Origin: JANXAZ01 sp964504655
GTDB lineage: Bacteria; Pseudomonadota; Alphaproteobacteria; Geminicoccales; Geminicoccaceae
Reading direction: 5' to 3'
DNA length: 42,505 nucleotides
Assembly: GCA_964504655.1 (NCBI GenBank)
Contig: CAZDFD010000034.1
Location: 1-42,505 of the forward strand
The notes beneath the pieces are model-generated. The model did not search any database. It saw only the letters and a list, made by a program, of their open reading frames with translations, and was not told where the DNA came from. Position numbers and translations under genes: made by a program. This document shows, in pieces, positions 29,823-39,467 of the stretch (its first letter is position 1; every line of letters begins with the position of its first letter).

Positions 29823-30520
29823 GCTCGCGCGGCGGACCGTCCCTGCGCGCCGACCCGATCGGGTCGCTCGAGGCGGCCGGCGGCATGGTCGAGGCGCAGG
29901 CGCGCGAGGTCCTGCGCGCCTACGAGCGGATCGCGCCGGTCTACGATCTTCTGGACGGCGTCTACGAGTGGGGCTGGAAGCGGCGGCTGCGCGCCGAACT
30001 CTTCGCCCACGCCCTGCCCGGCCGGCTGCTCGACGTGGGCGTCGGCACCGGCTGCAACATGCCCTTCTACCCCGCTGGCGTGGAGGCGGTCGGCATCGAC
30101 GCGAGCCCGGCCATGCTCGGCAAGGCGCGGGCGCGCGCCGCCCGGCTCGGCCGGCGGGTGACGCTGCGGGAGGCCAACCTGCTCGCGCTGGACCTGCCGG
30201 ATGCGAGCTTCGACACCGTGGTCGCCACCTTCGTCCTGCTGTGCCTGCCGGACGAGCTGCAGCTCCCCGCCCTGCGCGAGCTCGCCCGCGTCACCCGCCC
30301 GGGTGGGCGGATCCTGCTGCTCGACTATCACCGCTCCTCGCGCACCGCCGTGCGCTGGTGGATGCGGCTGTTGTCGGCCTGGCTGCGCTGGGCGTTCGCC
30401 GCCCGGTTCGACCCCACGACCGAGCAGCATCTGGCCGAGGCCGGGCTGCGGCCGCTCGTCCACGCCCACCGCATGGGCGATGCGGTGACCCTGCTCGTCC
30501 TCGAGCCCGAGGCCCGATAG
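29819..30520 (+). CDS. Class I SAM-dependent methyltransferase (UbiE/PmtA-like)
   Basis: A 233-residue Rossmann-fold methyltransferase. VLRAYERIAPVYDLLDGVYE (31-50) is the Tyr/Asp-rich head seen in UbiE and Rhodobacter-type phosphatidylethanolamine N-methyltransferases. SAM motif I is LLDVGVGTGCN (70-80), the acidic residue is D94 (VGIDASPAML), and motif IV-like FDTVVATFVLLCLPD follows at 131-145. The RPGGRILLLDYHRS block and a hydrophobic segment (WMRLLSAWLRWAF) suggest membrane or lipid association. GTG 29819 overlaps the desaturase TGA by four bases; ATG 29885 is an alternative that keeps the whole domain. Likely role: methylation of a lipid head group or chain. Confidence 0.85.
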   Translation: MSSRGGPSLRADPIGSLEAAGGMVEAQAREVLRAYERIAPVYDLLDGVYEWGWKRRLRAELFAHALPGRLLDVGVGTGCNMPFYPAGVEAVGIDASPAMLGKARARAARLGRRVTLREANLLALDLPDASFDTVVATFVLLCLPDELQLPALRELARVTRPGGRILLLDYHRSSRTAVRWWMRLLSAWLRWAFAARFDPTTEQHLAEAGLRPLVHAHRMGDAVTLLVLEPEAR

Positions 30521-30522
30521 CG

Positions 30523-30548
30523 GGACGGCGGCCCGGAGGCCGCCGTCC
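30523..30548. terminator. Perfect 10-bp hairpin between convergent genes
   Basis: GGACGGCGGC-CCGGAG-GCCGCCGTCC lies two bases after the methyltransferase stop and 26 bases before the stop of the convergent lactonase gene. It has no U-run on either strand but is very stable. It probably serves as a bidirectional terminator or 3'-end stabiliser. Confidence 0.55.
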
Positions 30549-30574
30549 GGTCGATCCGCCCGGGAGGGCGGGGC

Positions 30575-31714
<1,140 letters not shown>

Positions 31715-31809
31715 CTTGGCGCTCACTCCCTGACCTGGTTGCACGTCGAGGGAGCGCGCCCCCGCGGGCGCTGGCCGCCCGCCCAGACGTCGCCTCCCCC
31801 GAAGCCTGT

Positions 31810-31845
31810 GGATCGTAGCAGCGGGCCGCGAGCTTGCAACGATCC
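31810..31845 (-). promoter_or_regulatory. Promoter of the lactonase gene framed by an inverted repeat
   Basis: On the minus strand TTGCAA (31834-31839), a 16-base spacer and TACGAT (31812-31817) form a good sigma-70 promoter. GGATCGT (31810-31816) and ACGATCC (31839-31845) are perfect inverted copies that overlap both hexamers, a typical operator layout. The lactonase ATG lies about 90 bases downstream. Confidence 0.6.
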
Positions 31846-31873
31846 CGGGCGGGCGACGGATGCGCGCCGGGCG

Positions 31874-34800
31874 CTACTCGGCCGCGCGCAAGAGCGCCGC
31901 GCCGCTCCGCCAGCGCTCGAGCCCGGTCCGCCAGCGCTCGCGCACCCGCTCGAGGTTCGCCTCCTTGACGTGGCCGAAGCCGCGGATCTGCTCCGGCAGC
32001 CGGGCGAGCTCGACCGCCTGCGCGTGCCGCGCCGCGTCGAGCCCGCCCACGAGCTCGGCCACGAGCGCCTCGTACTCGGCGATCAGCGCCCGCTCGGTTC
32101 GCCGCTCTTCGGTCCGCCCGAACGGGTCGAACGCCGTGCCGCGCAGCCGCCGCGCCTTGGCGAGCCAGCGGAACGCGGTCATCGTCCAGGGACCGTAGCG
32201 GCGCTTGACGAGCTGCCCGCTCACCGGGTCGCGCGCCGCCAGGAGCGGCGGGGCCAGGTGGAACTCCAGGCGCTGCCAGCCATCGAACTCGCGCGCGAGC
32301 TGGGCCCGGAAGGCGTCCCCGCTCATCAGCCGCGCGACCTCGTACTCGTCCTTGTAGGCCATGAGCTTGAACAGGTTGCGGGCGACCGCGAGCGACAGCG
32401 CCTCGCTGCCCGGGACGGTCCGCGCCTCGGCCGCCCGCACGCCCTCGACCGTCCGCCGGTAGCGCTCGGCCCAGGCGGCGTCCTGGTACTCGGTCAGGAA
32501 GCCGACCCGGTCGGCGATCGTCTCGTCGAGCGAGCGGGCCCGGGGCGTCGCACCCAGGCCCGCGATCCGGCGCACCGCCTCGGGATCGAAGGCCGCCCGC
32601 CGACCCCAGAGGAAGGCGCGCTCGTTGAACTCGACCGCCACGCCGTTGAGCGCGATCGCCCGCAGGATGGCGGCCTCGGAGAGCGGCACGAGCCCCTTCT
32701 GCCAGGCCCAGCCCACGAGGAAGAGGTTGGCCGCGATCGCGTCGCCCAGAAGCGCCGTGGCGAGCCGGGTCGCCTCGACCAGCTCGACGTTCGGGGCACC
32801 CGCCGCATCCTCGAGCGTCCGCCTGAGCTGGCCCGCGGGGAAGGCCAGATCGGGCTCGCGGGTGAAGGCGCCGGTCAGGACCTCCTCGGTGTTGGCGACG
32901 ACCCGCGTCACGCCCCTGGCCACGGTCGGCAGGGCCGTGCGGCCGGCCGCGACCAGAAGGTCGCAACCCAAGAGGAGCCGAGCCCCGCCCGGGGCCACCC
33001 GCGGCGCGCCCACGGTCTCGGGGGTGGGCGCGATCTTGAGGTGGCTCACGACCGCGCCGCCCTTCTGGGCGAGGCCGATCATGTCGAGCGCCACGAAGCC
33101 CTTGCCCTCGAGATGCGCGGCCATGCCGAGCAGGGCCGCGATGGTGACGACACCCGTGCCGCCGATGCCGGTCACGACGATGCCGTAGGCGCGGTCGAGG
33201 CTGGGCGGGACCGGGTCCGGCAGCACCGGGAACGGCACCTCGCGGGCACCGGCCGCGGCCTTCCTCGGGACCGCCCCCCTGACGCTCACGAAGGACGGGC
33301 AGAACCCCTTGATGCAGGAGAAGTCCTTGTTGCAGGCGGACTGGTCGATGCGCCGCTTGCGCCCGTACTCGGTCTCGACGGGCTGGATCGCCACGCAGTT
33401 CGACTGCACCCCGCAGTCGCCGCAGCCCTCGCAGACGAGCTCGTTGACGACCACCCGCTCGTCCGGATCGGGGAAGGTGCCGCGCTTGCGGCGCCGCCGC
33501 TTCTCCGCCGCACAGGTCTGGTCGTAGACGATCGCGGTCACACCCGGGATCTCGCGCAGCCGGCGCTGCACCGCCTCGAGCTCGTCCCTGTGGTGGAAGC
33601 TCGTCCCCGGGGCGAAGCGGGCGCCGATCGGGTATTTGTCGGGCGCGTCGCCGACCACGGCGATCGTCTCGACCCCCTCGGCGTCGAGCAGGCGGGTGAT
33701 CGCCGGCACGTCGAGGTTGGCGGTCTCCATCTTCTGGCCGCCGGTCATGGCGACCGCGTCGTTGTAGAGGATCTTGAAGGTGACGTTGGCGCCGGAGGCC
33801 ACGGCGGCGCGCACCGCCAGCGAGCCCGAATGATAGAAGGTGCCGTCGCCGATGTTCTGGAAGACGTGCGGGCGGCTGCTGAACGGCGCCTGGCCGAGCC
33901 AGGAGGCGCCCTCGCCGCCCATCTGGGTCCACCCGAGCGTGTCGCGGCCCATCCAGGTCGCCATGAAGTGGCAGCCGATCCCGGCCACCGCGCGCGAGCC
34001 CTCGGGCACCCGGGTGCTGGTGTTGTGCGGGCAGCCCGGGCAGAACCAGGGCAGCCGCACGAGGCCGTGGCCGGCCTCGACCGCGTGGCCGAGGCGCCCC
34101 TCGAGCTCGCGCAGGCGGGCGGCCAGGGCCGGATCGTCGACCCGCGCCAGCAGCCGGCGGCCGAGCTCGACCGCCACCCGGAGCGGGTCGAGCTGGCCGA
34201 AGCTCGGCAGGAGCGGGCGGCCCTCCTCGTCGCTCTTGCCGAGGATCCGCGGCCGGTCGCTCCGATGGTAGAGGATCTCCTTGGCCTGGCTCTCGATCAG
34301 CCCGCGCTTCTCCTCGACCACGAGCAGGAGCTCGCTGCCGCGCACCGCCTCCTCGAGTGCCTCGGGCTCGAGCGGGAAGGTGAGTGCCACCTTGTAGACC
34401 GCGAGGCCGAGCGCCCGGGCGCGGGCCGCGTCGATGCCGAGCTCGTCGAGGGCCACGACGACGTCCTGGTAGGACTTCCCCGTGGTGGCGACCACGACCC
34501 GCGCCCCGGGCTCGCCCAGGACCACGCGGTCCAGTCGGTTGGTGCGGGCGAACAGCCGGACCGCGTCCATGCGCACCGTGTGCAGCCGGCGCTCGACCTC
34601 GACCGCCATGGGCGGCCAGGGCCGCTCGGGCGGGATCTCGATGTGCCGACGAACCTTCGGCAGGAGCGCCTCGTCGGGGAGGACGAGCGTCGGCCGGTCC
34701 GGGGCGACCTCGATCGAGGCGGTGCTCTCGACCGTGTCGTGGATGCACTTCAAGGCCACCCAGGCGCCCGAGAAGCGGGAGAGCGCGATCCCGGTGAGCC

Positions 34801-35350
34801 CGTACTCCAGGATCTCCTGCACGCCCGAGGGGTTGAGGATCGGCACCATGGCATCGACCATGGCGTATTCGGACTGGTGCGCGGTGGTGCTCGATTCGCA
34901 GATGTGGTCGTCGCCCAGGAGCAGGAGCACGCCGCCCCTGGGATCGGTGCCGAACAGATTGCCGTGGCGGATCGCGTCGCCCGAGCGGTCGACCCCCGGA
35001 CCCTTGCCGTACCAGACGGCGAACACGCCGTCGAAGCGGCCCTCGCCCGCGAGCCCGACCTGCTGGGTGCCCTGGCAGGCGGTGGCCGCGAGGTCCTCGT
35101 TGACCGCCGGGCGGTGGACGATGTCGTGCGCCTCGAGGAACCGCCGCGCCGCCGTGAGCTGCTGGTCGTAGGCGCCCAAGGGCGAGCCGCGGTAGCCGGT
35201 GACGAAGCCGGCCGTGCGCAGGCCGGCGGCGCGGTCGCGGCGGATCTGCTCGATCGGCAGCCGGACCAGCGCCTGGATCCCGGTGAGGTAGACCCGCCCT
35301 TCCGCGAGCCGGTAGCGATCGTCGAGCGAGACGGAGAGGAGCTGGCTCAC
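31874..35350 (-). CDS. Indolepyruvate ferredoxin oxidoreductase, single-chain
   Basis: A 1158-residue fused 2-oxoacid:ferredoxin oxidoreductase. It would oxidatively decarboxylate aryl pyruvates (or related 2-oxo acids) to acyl-CoA with reduction of ferredoxin. The N-terminal pyrimidine domain contains VTGYRGSPLGAYDQQL (50-65). CPGCPHN lies near residue 435. The TPP site has NIGDGTFYHSGSL and YNDAVAMTGGQ. Cysteine clusters follow at about 640-650 (CEGCGDCG) and 672-685 (CNKDFSCIKGFC). The gamma domain starts near 724 with VTGIGGTGVVTIAALLG. GTG 35350 fits the family start VSLDDRYRLAEGRVYLTG. This one-polypeptide form is known from proteobacteria. No ferredoxin gene is adjacent. Confidence 0.93.
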   Translation of the reverse strand: MSQLLSVSLDDRYRLAEGRVYLTGIQALVRLPIEQIRRDRAAGLRTAGFVTGYRGSPLGAYDQQLTAARRFLEAHDIVHRPAVNEDLAATACQGTQQVGLAGEGRFDGVFAVWYGKGPGVDRSGDAIRHGNLFGTDPRGGVLLLLGDDHICESSTTAHQSEYAMVDAMVPILNPSGVQEILEYGLTGIALSRFSGAWVALKCIHDTVESTASIEVAPDRPTLVLPDEALLPKVRRHIEIPPERPWPPMAVEVERRLHTVRMDAVRLFARTNRLDRVVLGEPGARVVVATTGKSYQDVVVALDELGIDAARARALGLAVYKVALTFPLEPEALEEAVRGSELLLVVEEKRGLIESQAKEILYHRSDRPRILGKSDEEGRPLLPSFGQLDPLRVAVELGRRLLARVDDPALAARLRELEGRLGHAVEAGHGLVRLPWFCPGCPHNTSTRVPEGSRAVAGIGCHFMATWMGRDTLGWTQMGGEGASWLGQAPFSSRPHVFQNIGDGTFYHSGSLAVRAAVASGANVTFKILYNDAVAMTGGQKMETANLDVPAITRLLDAEGVETIAVVGDAPDKYPIGARFAPGTSFHHRDELEAVQRRLREIPGVTAIVYDQTCAAEKRRRRKRGTFPDPDERVVVNELVCEGCGDCGVQSNCVAIQPVETEYGRKRRIDQSACNKDFSCIKGFCPSFVSVRGAVPRKAAAGAREVPFPVLPDPVPPSLDRAYGIVVTGIGGTGVVTIAALLGMAAHLEGKGFVALDMIGLAQKGGAVVSHLKIAPTPETVGAPRVAPGGARLLLGCDLLVAAGRTALPTVARGVTRVVANTEEVLTGAFTREPDLAFPAGQLRRTLEDAAGAPNVELVEATRLATALLGDAIAANLFLVGWAWQKGLVPLSEAAILRAIALNGVAVEFNERAFLWGRRAAFDPEAVRRIAGLGATPRARSLDETIADRVGFLTEYQDAAWAERYRRTVEGVRAAEARTVPGSEALSLAVARNLFKLMAYKDEYEVARLMSGDAFRAQLAREFDGWQRLEFHLAPPLLAARDPVSGQLVKRRYGPWTMTAFRWLAKARRLRGTAFDPFGRTEERRTERALIAEYEALVAELVGGLDAARHAQAVELARLPEQIRGFGHVKEANLERVRERWRTGLERWRSGAALLRAAE

Positions 35351-35461
35351 GGACGGCCTCGATCCCTGATCACCGCGCGTCGGTAGCACGAGATGGCGCG
35401 CCGGTCAGGCGCGCGACAGGGGTCGGCGCCGCGACCGGCGCATGCCCGGGATCCAGCGGGC

Positions 35462-35490
35462 TTCCGGAACCGTGTCGGACCCGCTAGAGT
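35462..35490 (+). promoter_or_regulatory. Candidate promoter of the coiled-coil gene
   Basis: TTCCGG (35462-35467), a 17-base spacer and TAGAGT (35485-35490) lie just before the gene, with GGAGG at 35501-35505. The -35 is weak. In the rest of the 161-base divergent spacer I see only short GCGCGC palindromes. Confidence 0.35.
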
Positions 35491-35511
35491 GGTGTTGCAC
35501 GGAGGCCGCAC

Positions 35512-35928
35512 ATGACCCAGGACGAGGTCGTCGACCTGCGCTTCATCGGCGAGCAGGTGCGGAGGCTCGGGCTCAAGGTCGGGCCGATGGAGGAGCAGCT
35601 CCGCCATCTGTCCGCCGAGGTCAGCCATTTCCGCCAGGCGATCAACCTGCAATTCCAGAGCATCGAGCTGGCCCTCAACCAGGTCCGGATCCAGACCAAC
35701 GCGGTCGACGCCCAGCTCGCCAACCAGCAGCGCGTGCTCGACGAGCTCCTCGCCCGCCAGCAGGGCGTCGAGCAGCAGCTCGATGCGGTCGACCAGCGGC
35801 TCGGTGGCGTCGACCAGCGACTGGAAGTGGTCGAGCAGCGACTGGGTGGCGTCGAGCAGCGGCTCGATCGGCTCCAGGGACGGTTCGACGAGCTGCAGCG
35901 CTTCCTGGTGGCGAAGCTCGGCGCCTAG
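35512..35928 (+). CDS. Hypothetical coiled-coil protein
   Basis: A 138-residue hydrophilic protein that is nearly all helix. Residues 1-45 are a mixed head (DEVVDLRFIGEQVRRLG), and 46-135 carry heptads with Val/Leu at a and d. Residues 86-120 are five near-identical heptads of the type V(D/E)Q(R/Q)L-x-x, encoded by a 21-bp tandem repeat. It should form a parallel dimer or trimer, resembling small DUF-type coiled-coil proteins annotated only by similarity. GGAGG lies 6 bases before the ATG. Its stop codon overlaps that of the convergent rpe gene through a shared CTAG. I cannot assign a function. Confidence 0.8.
   Translation: MTQDEVVDLRFIGEQVRRLGLKVGPMEEQLRHLSAEVSHFRQAINLQFQSIELALNQVRIQTNAVDAQLANQQRVLDELLARQQGVEQQLDAVDQRLGGVDQRLEVVEQRLGGVEQRLDRLQGRFDELQRFLVAKLGA
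35767..35871 (+). repeat. Five 21-bp tandem repeats inside the coiled-coil gene
   Basis: Five consecutive units of 21 bases, each close to GTCGA-CAGCG-CTGG-TG, encode one heptad each. Units 2-5 are the most alike. Because each unit is a multiple of three, gain or loss would change coiled-coil length without a frameshift. Confidence 0.8.
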
Positions 35929-36593
35929 GCCGCCCGCGCCGGCCCGGAGCGCAGCGCCGCGATCGCCCGGGCGTAGGGCGGGCGGCCGAACACAGCCGAG
36001 CCCGCGACCAGCACGGAGGCACCCGCCTCGACCACGAGCGGGGCCGTCTCCGGGGTGATCCCGCCGTCGACCTCGATGCGGATCGGCCGGTCGCCGATCA
36101 GGCCACGCAGGCGGCGGATCTTGTCGAGTTGCGCGGGGATGAACTTCTGCCCCCCGAAGCCCGGGTTGACGGTCATCACGAGCACGAGGTCGATCCTGTC
36201 GAGCACGTAGGCGACCGCGGATTCCGGGGTCGCCGGGTTCAAGGACACGCCGGCCGCCTTGCCCAGGCCCGCGATCACCTGCAGCGTGCGGTCGAGGTGC
36301 GTGGTCGCCTCGGCATGGACGATGATCCGGTCGGCGCCGGCCTTGGCGAAGGCCTCGAGATAGGGGTCGACCGGCTCGATCATCAGATGCGTGTCGAAGC
36401 ACTTGGCGGAGTGCGGGCGGATCGCGCGCACGACGTCCGGGCCGAAGGTGATGTTGGGCACGAAGTGCCCGTCCATCACGTCCAGATGGATCCAGTCGGC
36501 ACCGGCCGCGTCGACCGCGCGCACCTCCTCGCCGAGCCGGGCGAAGTCGGCCGAGAGGATCGAGGGCGCGATCAGGACCTCGGGCAGGCTCAT
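35925..36593 (-). CDS. rpe: Ribulose-phosphate 3-epimerase
   Basis: A 222-residue TIM-barrel epimerase that interconverts ribulose 5-phosphate and xylulose 5-phosphate in the Calvin and pentose-phosphate cycles. Motifs are IAPSILSADFARLGEEV (8-24), WIHLDVMDGHFVPNITFG with metal ligands H36 and D38, H69 (DTHLMIEP), MTVNPGFGGQKF (140-151) and IEVDGGI with D176. The ATG shares ATGA with the cbbX stop, so the two are coupled. It is the last visible gene of the cbb operon. Confidence 0.96.
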   Translation of the reverse strand: MSLPEVLIAPSILSADFARLGEEVRAVDAAGADWIHLDVMDGHFVPNITFGPDVVRAIRPHSAKCFDTHLMIEPVDPYLEAFAKAGADRIIVHAEATTHLDRTLQVIAGLGKAAGVSLNPATPESAVAYVLDRIDLVLVMTVNPGFGGQKFIPAQLDKIRRLRGLIGDRPIRIEVDGGITPETAPLVVEAGASVLVAGSAVFGRPPYARAIAALRSGPARAA

Positions 36594-37501
36594 GCGGCGG
36601 TCTCCCTGGGCGGCTCGGCGAGCACGCGCGAGGCCAGGATCTCCTCGGGCCCGATCGTCACCAGATCGTCGGGCGAGATCGGCCGGTCGCGGCTCTCGAA
36701 CAGCCGTACCGCCTGGCGCAACCGGGCCCGGTCGAGGGCGTTCCTGACCGAGCGCGCGTTGGCGAAGTGCGGCTGGCTCATGCGCGCCTCGAGATAGCGC
36801 TCGAAGGCGGCCCGGCCCTCGGGGCTGAAGCGGTAGCTCTGCTCGGCCAAGAGGAGCTCGGCGATCGCCAGGAGCTCCGCAGCCGTGTAGTCGGGGAACT
36901 CGACATGGTGGGCGATGCGCGAGCGCATGCCGGGATTGGCCGTGAAGAAACGGTCCATCCGGTCGGCGTAGCCCGCCAGCACGACCACCAGGTCGTCGCG
37001 CTTGTTCTCCATCACCTGCAGCAGGATCTCGATCGCCTCCTGCCCGTAGTCGCGCTCGTTCTCCGGCCGATAGAGATAATAGGCCTCGTCGATGAACAGC
37101 ACACCGCCCATCGCCTTCTTGAGCATCTCCTTGGTCTTGGGGGCGGTGTGACCGATGTACTGGCCGACCAGGTCGTCGCGGGTGACCGAGACGAGGCGGT
37201 TGGTGCGGATGTATCCCAGCCGGTGGAGGATGTCGGCCATCCGCTGGGCGACCGTGGTCTTGCCGGTGCCGGGATTGCCCGTGAAGCACATGTGGAGCGT
37301 CGGCGGCTGGGCGGTGAGGCCGAGCTCGCGGCGCACCTTGTCGACCAGGAGCAGCGCCGCGATCTCGCGGATCCGCCGCTTGACCGGGGCGAGGCCGACG
37401 AGCGTGCGGTCGAGCTCGTCCAGGACCTCGACCACCCCGCTCTGGCGGAACGCGGCCTCGAGATCGACCCGCGGCCGCACTCCGGTCGGCGCCTCGCTCA
37501 T
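36590..37501 (-). CDS. cbbX: Red-type RuBisCO activase CbbX
   Basis: A 303-residue AAA+ protein that uses ATP to pull on the C-terminus of inhibited red-type RuBisCO and free bound sugar phosphates. Walker A is GNPGTGKT (75-82), Walker B GVLFIDEA (133-140), the pore loop YIGHT lies at 115-119, and NPGMRSRIAHHVEF at 189-202 is the sensor/Arg-finger region. The N-terminal part (LDELDRTLVGLAPVKRRIRE) is the family signature. It starts 15 bases after cbbS and overlaps rpe by four bases. Its position right after cbbLS supports a form IC enzyme. Confidence 0.97.
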   Translation of the reverse strand: MSEAPTGVRPRVDLEAAFRQSGVVEVLDELDRTLVGLAPVKRRIREIAALLLVDKVRRELGLTAQPPTLHMCFTGNPGTGKTTVAQRMADILHRLGYIRTNRLVSVTRDDLVGQYIGHTAPKTKEMLKKAMGGVLFIDEAYYLYRPENERDYGQEAIEILLQVMENKRDDLVVVLAGYADRMDRFFTANPGMRSRIAHHVEFPDYTAAELLAIAELLLAEQSYRFSPEGRAAFERYLEARMSQPHFANARSVRNALDRARLRQAVRLFESRDRPISPDDLVTIGPEEILASRVLAEPPRETAA

Positions 37502-37516
37502 CGCCCCCTCCCCGCC

Positions 37517-37945
37517 TCAGCCTCGGCCGTAGCGCTCGCCCGACGGCCGGTCGGTGGCGTAGGCGCGGGTGGTGTAGCGGATCGTCCGCCCCTGGGCCTC
37601 CTGGCGCTCGAGCGCGAAGCCCGGCTCCTCGGCCGGCCGGTCGGTCAGGATCGACAGGCGCAGGCTCTCCCAGCCGGGCGTGCTGTCGAACGCCGAGAGG
37701 CGGATGTAGGCCCGGCCGCCGTGCACCTTGCGGCACTCGCCGAGCTCGTACATGACCGCGGCCGGATCCTGGAGGTCGAACATCGGCATTCCCCACATCT
37801 CCCAGTAGGTGTTGCGGGGATGCGGGTCGTCGGTGAACTCGATGTTCACCGCCCAACCCTTGCCGAGGCAATAGGCGACCTGCTTGCGGATCTGCTCGTC
37901 GGTCAAGGGCGGCAGGAAGCTGAAGGTTCCTTGGGTGACGTGCAT
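37517..37945 (-). CDS. cbbS: RuBisCO small subunit, red-type
   Basis: A 142-residue small subunit. It begins MHVTQGTFSFLPPLTDEQIR, typical of form IC/ID, with NTYWEMWGMPMFDL at 45-58 and a C-terminal extension (109-142) that forms the beta-hairpin barrel unique to red-type enzymes. Four such subunits cap each end of the CbbL octamer. It lies 21 bases after cbbL and 15 bases before cbbX. Residue pattern and length agree with the family, with no sign of truncation. Confidence 0.97.
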   Translation of the reverse strand: MHVTQGTFSFLPPLTDEQIRKQVAYCLGKGWAVNIEFTDDPHPRNTYWEMWGMPMFDLQDPAAVMYELGECRKVHGGRAYIRLSAFDSTPGWESLRLSILTDRPAEEPGFALERQEAQGRTIRYTTRAYATDRPSGERYGRG

Positions 37946-37966
37946 GAGGGATCTCCCGGCCCCGCC

Positions 37967-39421
37967 TCAGACCATGGTCGGCGTGGGCACGAAGTCGGGC
38001 GTGTCGGTCGAGGCGTAGTCGAAGGTGATGTCCTTCCAGACGTCGAGCGCCTGCGCCAAGGGGCGGCACCAGCGGGCCGCCTCGGTCAGGATCTCCGGTC
38101 CCTCGGCCATGATGTCGCGACCCTCGTTGCGGGCCAGGACCATGGCCTCGAGGGCGACGCGGTTGGCGGTGGCGCCGGCGGCGATGCCCATCGGGTGGCC
38201 GATGGTGCCGCCGCCGAACTGCAGCACCACGTCGTCGCCCAGGAGCGTCAGGAGCTGGTGCATCTGGCCGGCGTGGATGCCGCCCGAGGCCACCGGCATC
38301 ATCCGCCGCAGGCTCGCCCAGTCCTGGTCGAAGAACAGGCCGTGCTCGAGGCGCCGCGGGTTGAACGGCTCGAGGCAGACATCGTAGTAGCCGCGGGTCG
38401 TGGCCGGATCGCCCTCGAGTTTGCCCACCACCGTGCCGGCGTGGATGTGGTCGACGCCGGCGAGCCGCATCCACTTGGCGATCACCCGGAAGCTCACGCC
38501 GTGCGTCTTCTGCCGGGTGTAGGTCGAATGCCCGGCGCGGTGCAGGTGCAGGATCATGTCGTTCCGGCGCGCCCACTTCGACATCGACTGGATCGCCGTG
38601 TAGCCGATGACGAGGTCGATCATGATGATCACCGAGCCCAGCTCCTTGGCGAACTCGGCGCGCTCGTACATGTCCTCCATGGTGGCGGCGGTGACGTTGA
38701 GGTACGTGCCCTTGACCTCGCCGGTCATCGCCTGGGCGCGGTTGACCGCCTCCATGCAGTAGAGGAACCGGTCGCGCCAGTGCATGAACGGCTGGCTGTT
38801 GATGTTCTCGTCGTCCTTGGTGAAGTCGAGCCCGCCCTTCAACGCCTCGTAGACCACGCGCCCGTAGTTCCGGCCCGACAGGCCGAGCTTGGGCTTGACG
38901 GTGGCCCCGAGCAGCGGCCGACCGAACTTGTCGAGCCGCTCGCGCTCGACCACGACGCCGGTGGGCGGCCCGTCGAAGGTCTTGACGTAGGCGGTGGGCA
39001 GCCGCATGTCCTCGAGCCGCAGCGCCTTCAACGGCTTGAAGCCGAACACGTTGCCGATGATCGAGGCGGACAGGTTGACGATCGAGCCGGGCTCGAAGAG
39101 GTCCAGATCGTAGGCGATGTAGGCGAACCACTGGCCCGGGTTGCCCGGCACCGGCTCGACCCGGTAGCACTTGGCGCGGTACTTCTCGCAGGCGGTCAGC
39201 CGGTCGGTCCACACCACCGTCCAGGTGGCGGTCGAGCTCTCGCCCGCGACCGCGGCCGCCGCCTCCTCCGGGTCGACGCCGTCCTGGGGGGTGATGCGGA
39301 ACAGCGCCAGGACGTCGGTGTCCTTGGGCTCGTAGTCGAGATCGAAGTAGCCCATCTCCTTGTATTTCATGACGCCGGCGTCGTAGCGGCCGCGCTTGGC
39401 CGGCTTCGTCTGCACGCTCAT
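37967..39421 (-). CDS. cbbL: RuBisCO large subunit, form IC
   Basis: A 484-residue large subunit that carboxylates ribulose 1,5-bisphosphate. All catalytic residues are present: K176 and K178 (GATVKPKLG), K202 as the carbamylated lysine with D204 and E205 (DFTKDDENINSQPFMHW), H294 (LHLHRAGH), H328 in the HIHAGT stretch, and loop 6 K334 (VVGKLEGDP). The N-terminus (SVQTKPAKRGRYDAGVMKYK) and the C-terminus (ASTDTPDFVPTPTMV) are of the red-type form IC, matching the adjacent cbbX. It is 46 bases after the aldolase gene and leads into cbbS. Confidence 0.98.
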   Translation of the reverse strand: MSVQTKPAKRGRYDAGVMKYKEMGYFDLDYEPKDTDVLALFRITPQDGVDPEEAAAAVAGESSTATWTVVWTDRLTACEKYRAKCYRVEPVPGNPGQWFAYIAYDLDLFEPGSIVNLSASIIGNVFGFKPLKALRLEDMRLPTAYVKTFDGPPTGVVVERERLDKFGRPLLGATVKPKLGLSGRNYGRVVYEALKGGLDFTKDDENINSQPFMHWRDRFLYCMEAVNRAQAMTGEVKGTYLNVTAATMEDMYERAEFAKELGSVIIMIDLVIGYTAIQSMSKWARRNDMILHLHRAGHSTYTRQKTHGVSFRVIAKWMRLAGVDHIHAGTVVGKLEGDPATTRGYYDVCLEPFNPRRLEHGLFFDQDWASLRRMMPVASGGIHAGQMHQLLTLLGDDVVLQFGGGTIGHPMGIAAGATANRVALEAMVLARNEGRDIMAEGPEILTEAARWCRPLAQALDVWKDITFDYASTDTPDFVPTPTMV

Positions 39422-39467
39422 CGGGGTCTCCTCGGAACGGACGGGGTGGAGGGGCGGGCGGCGGGGC

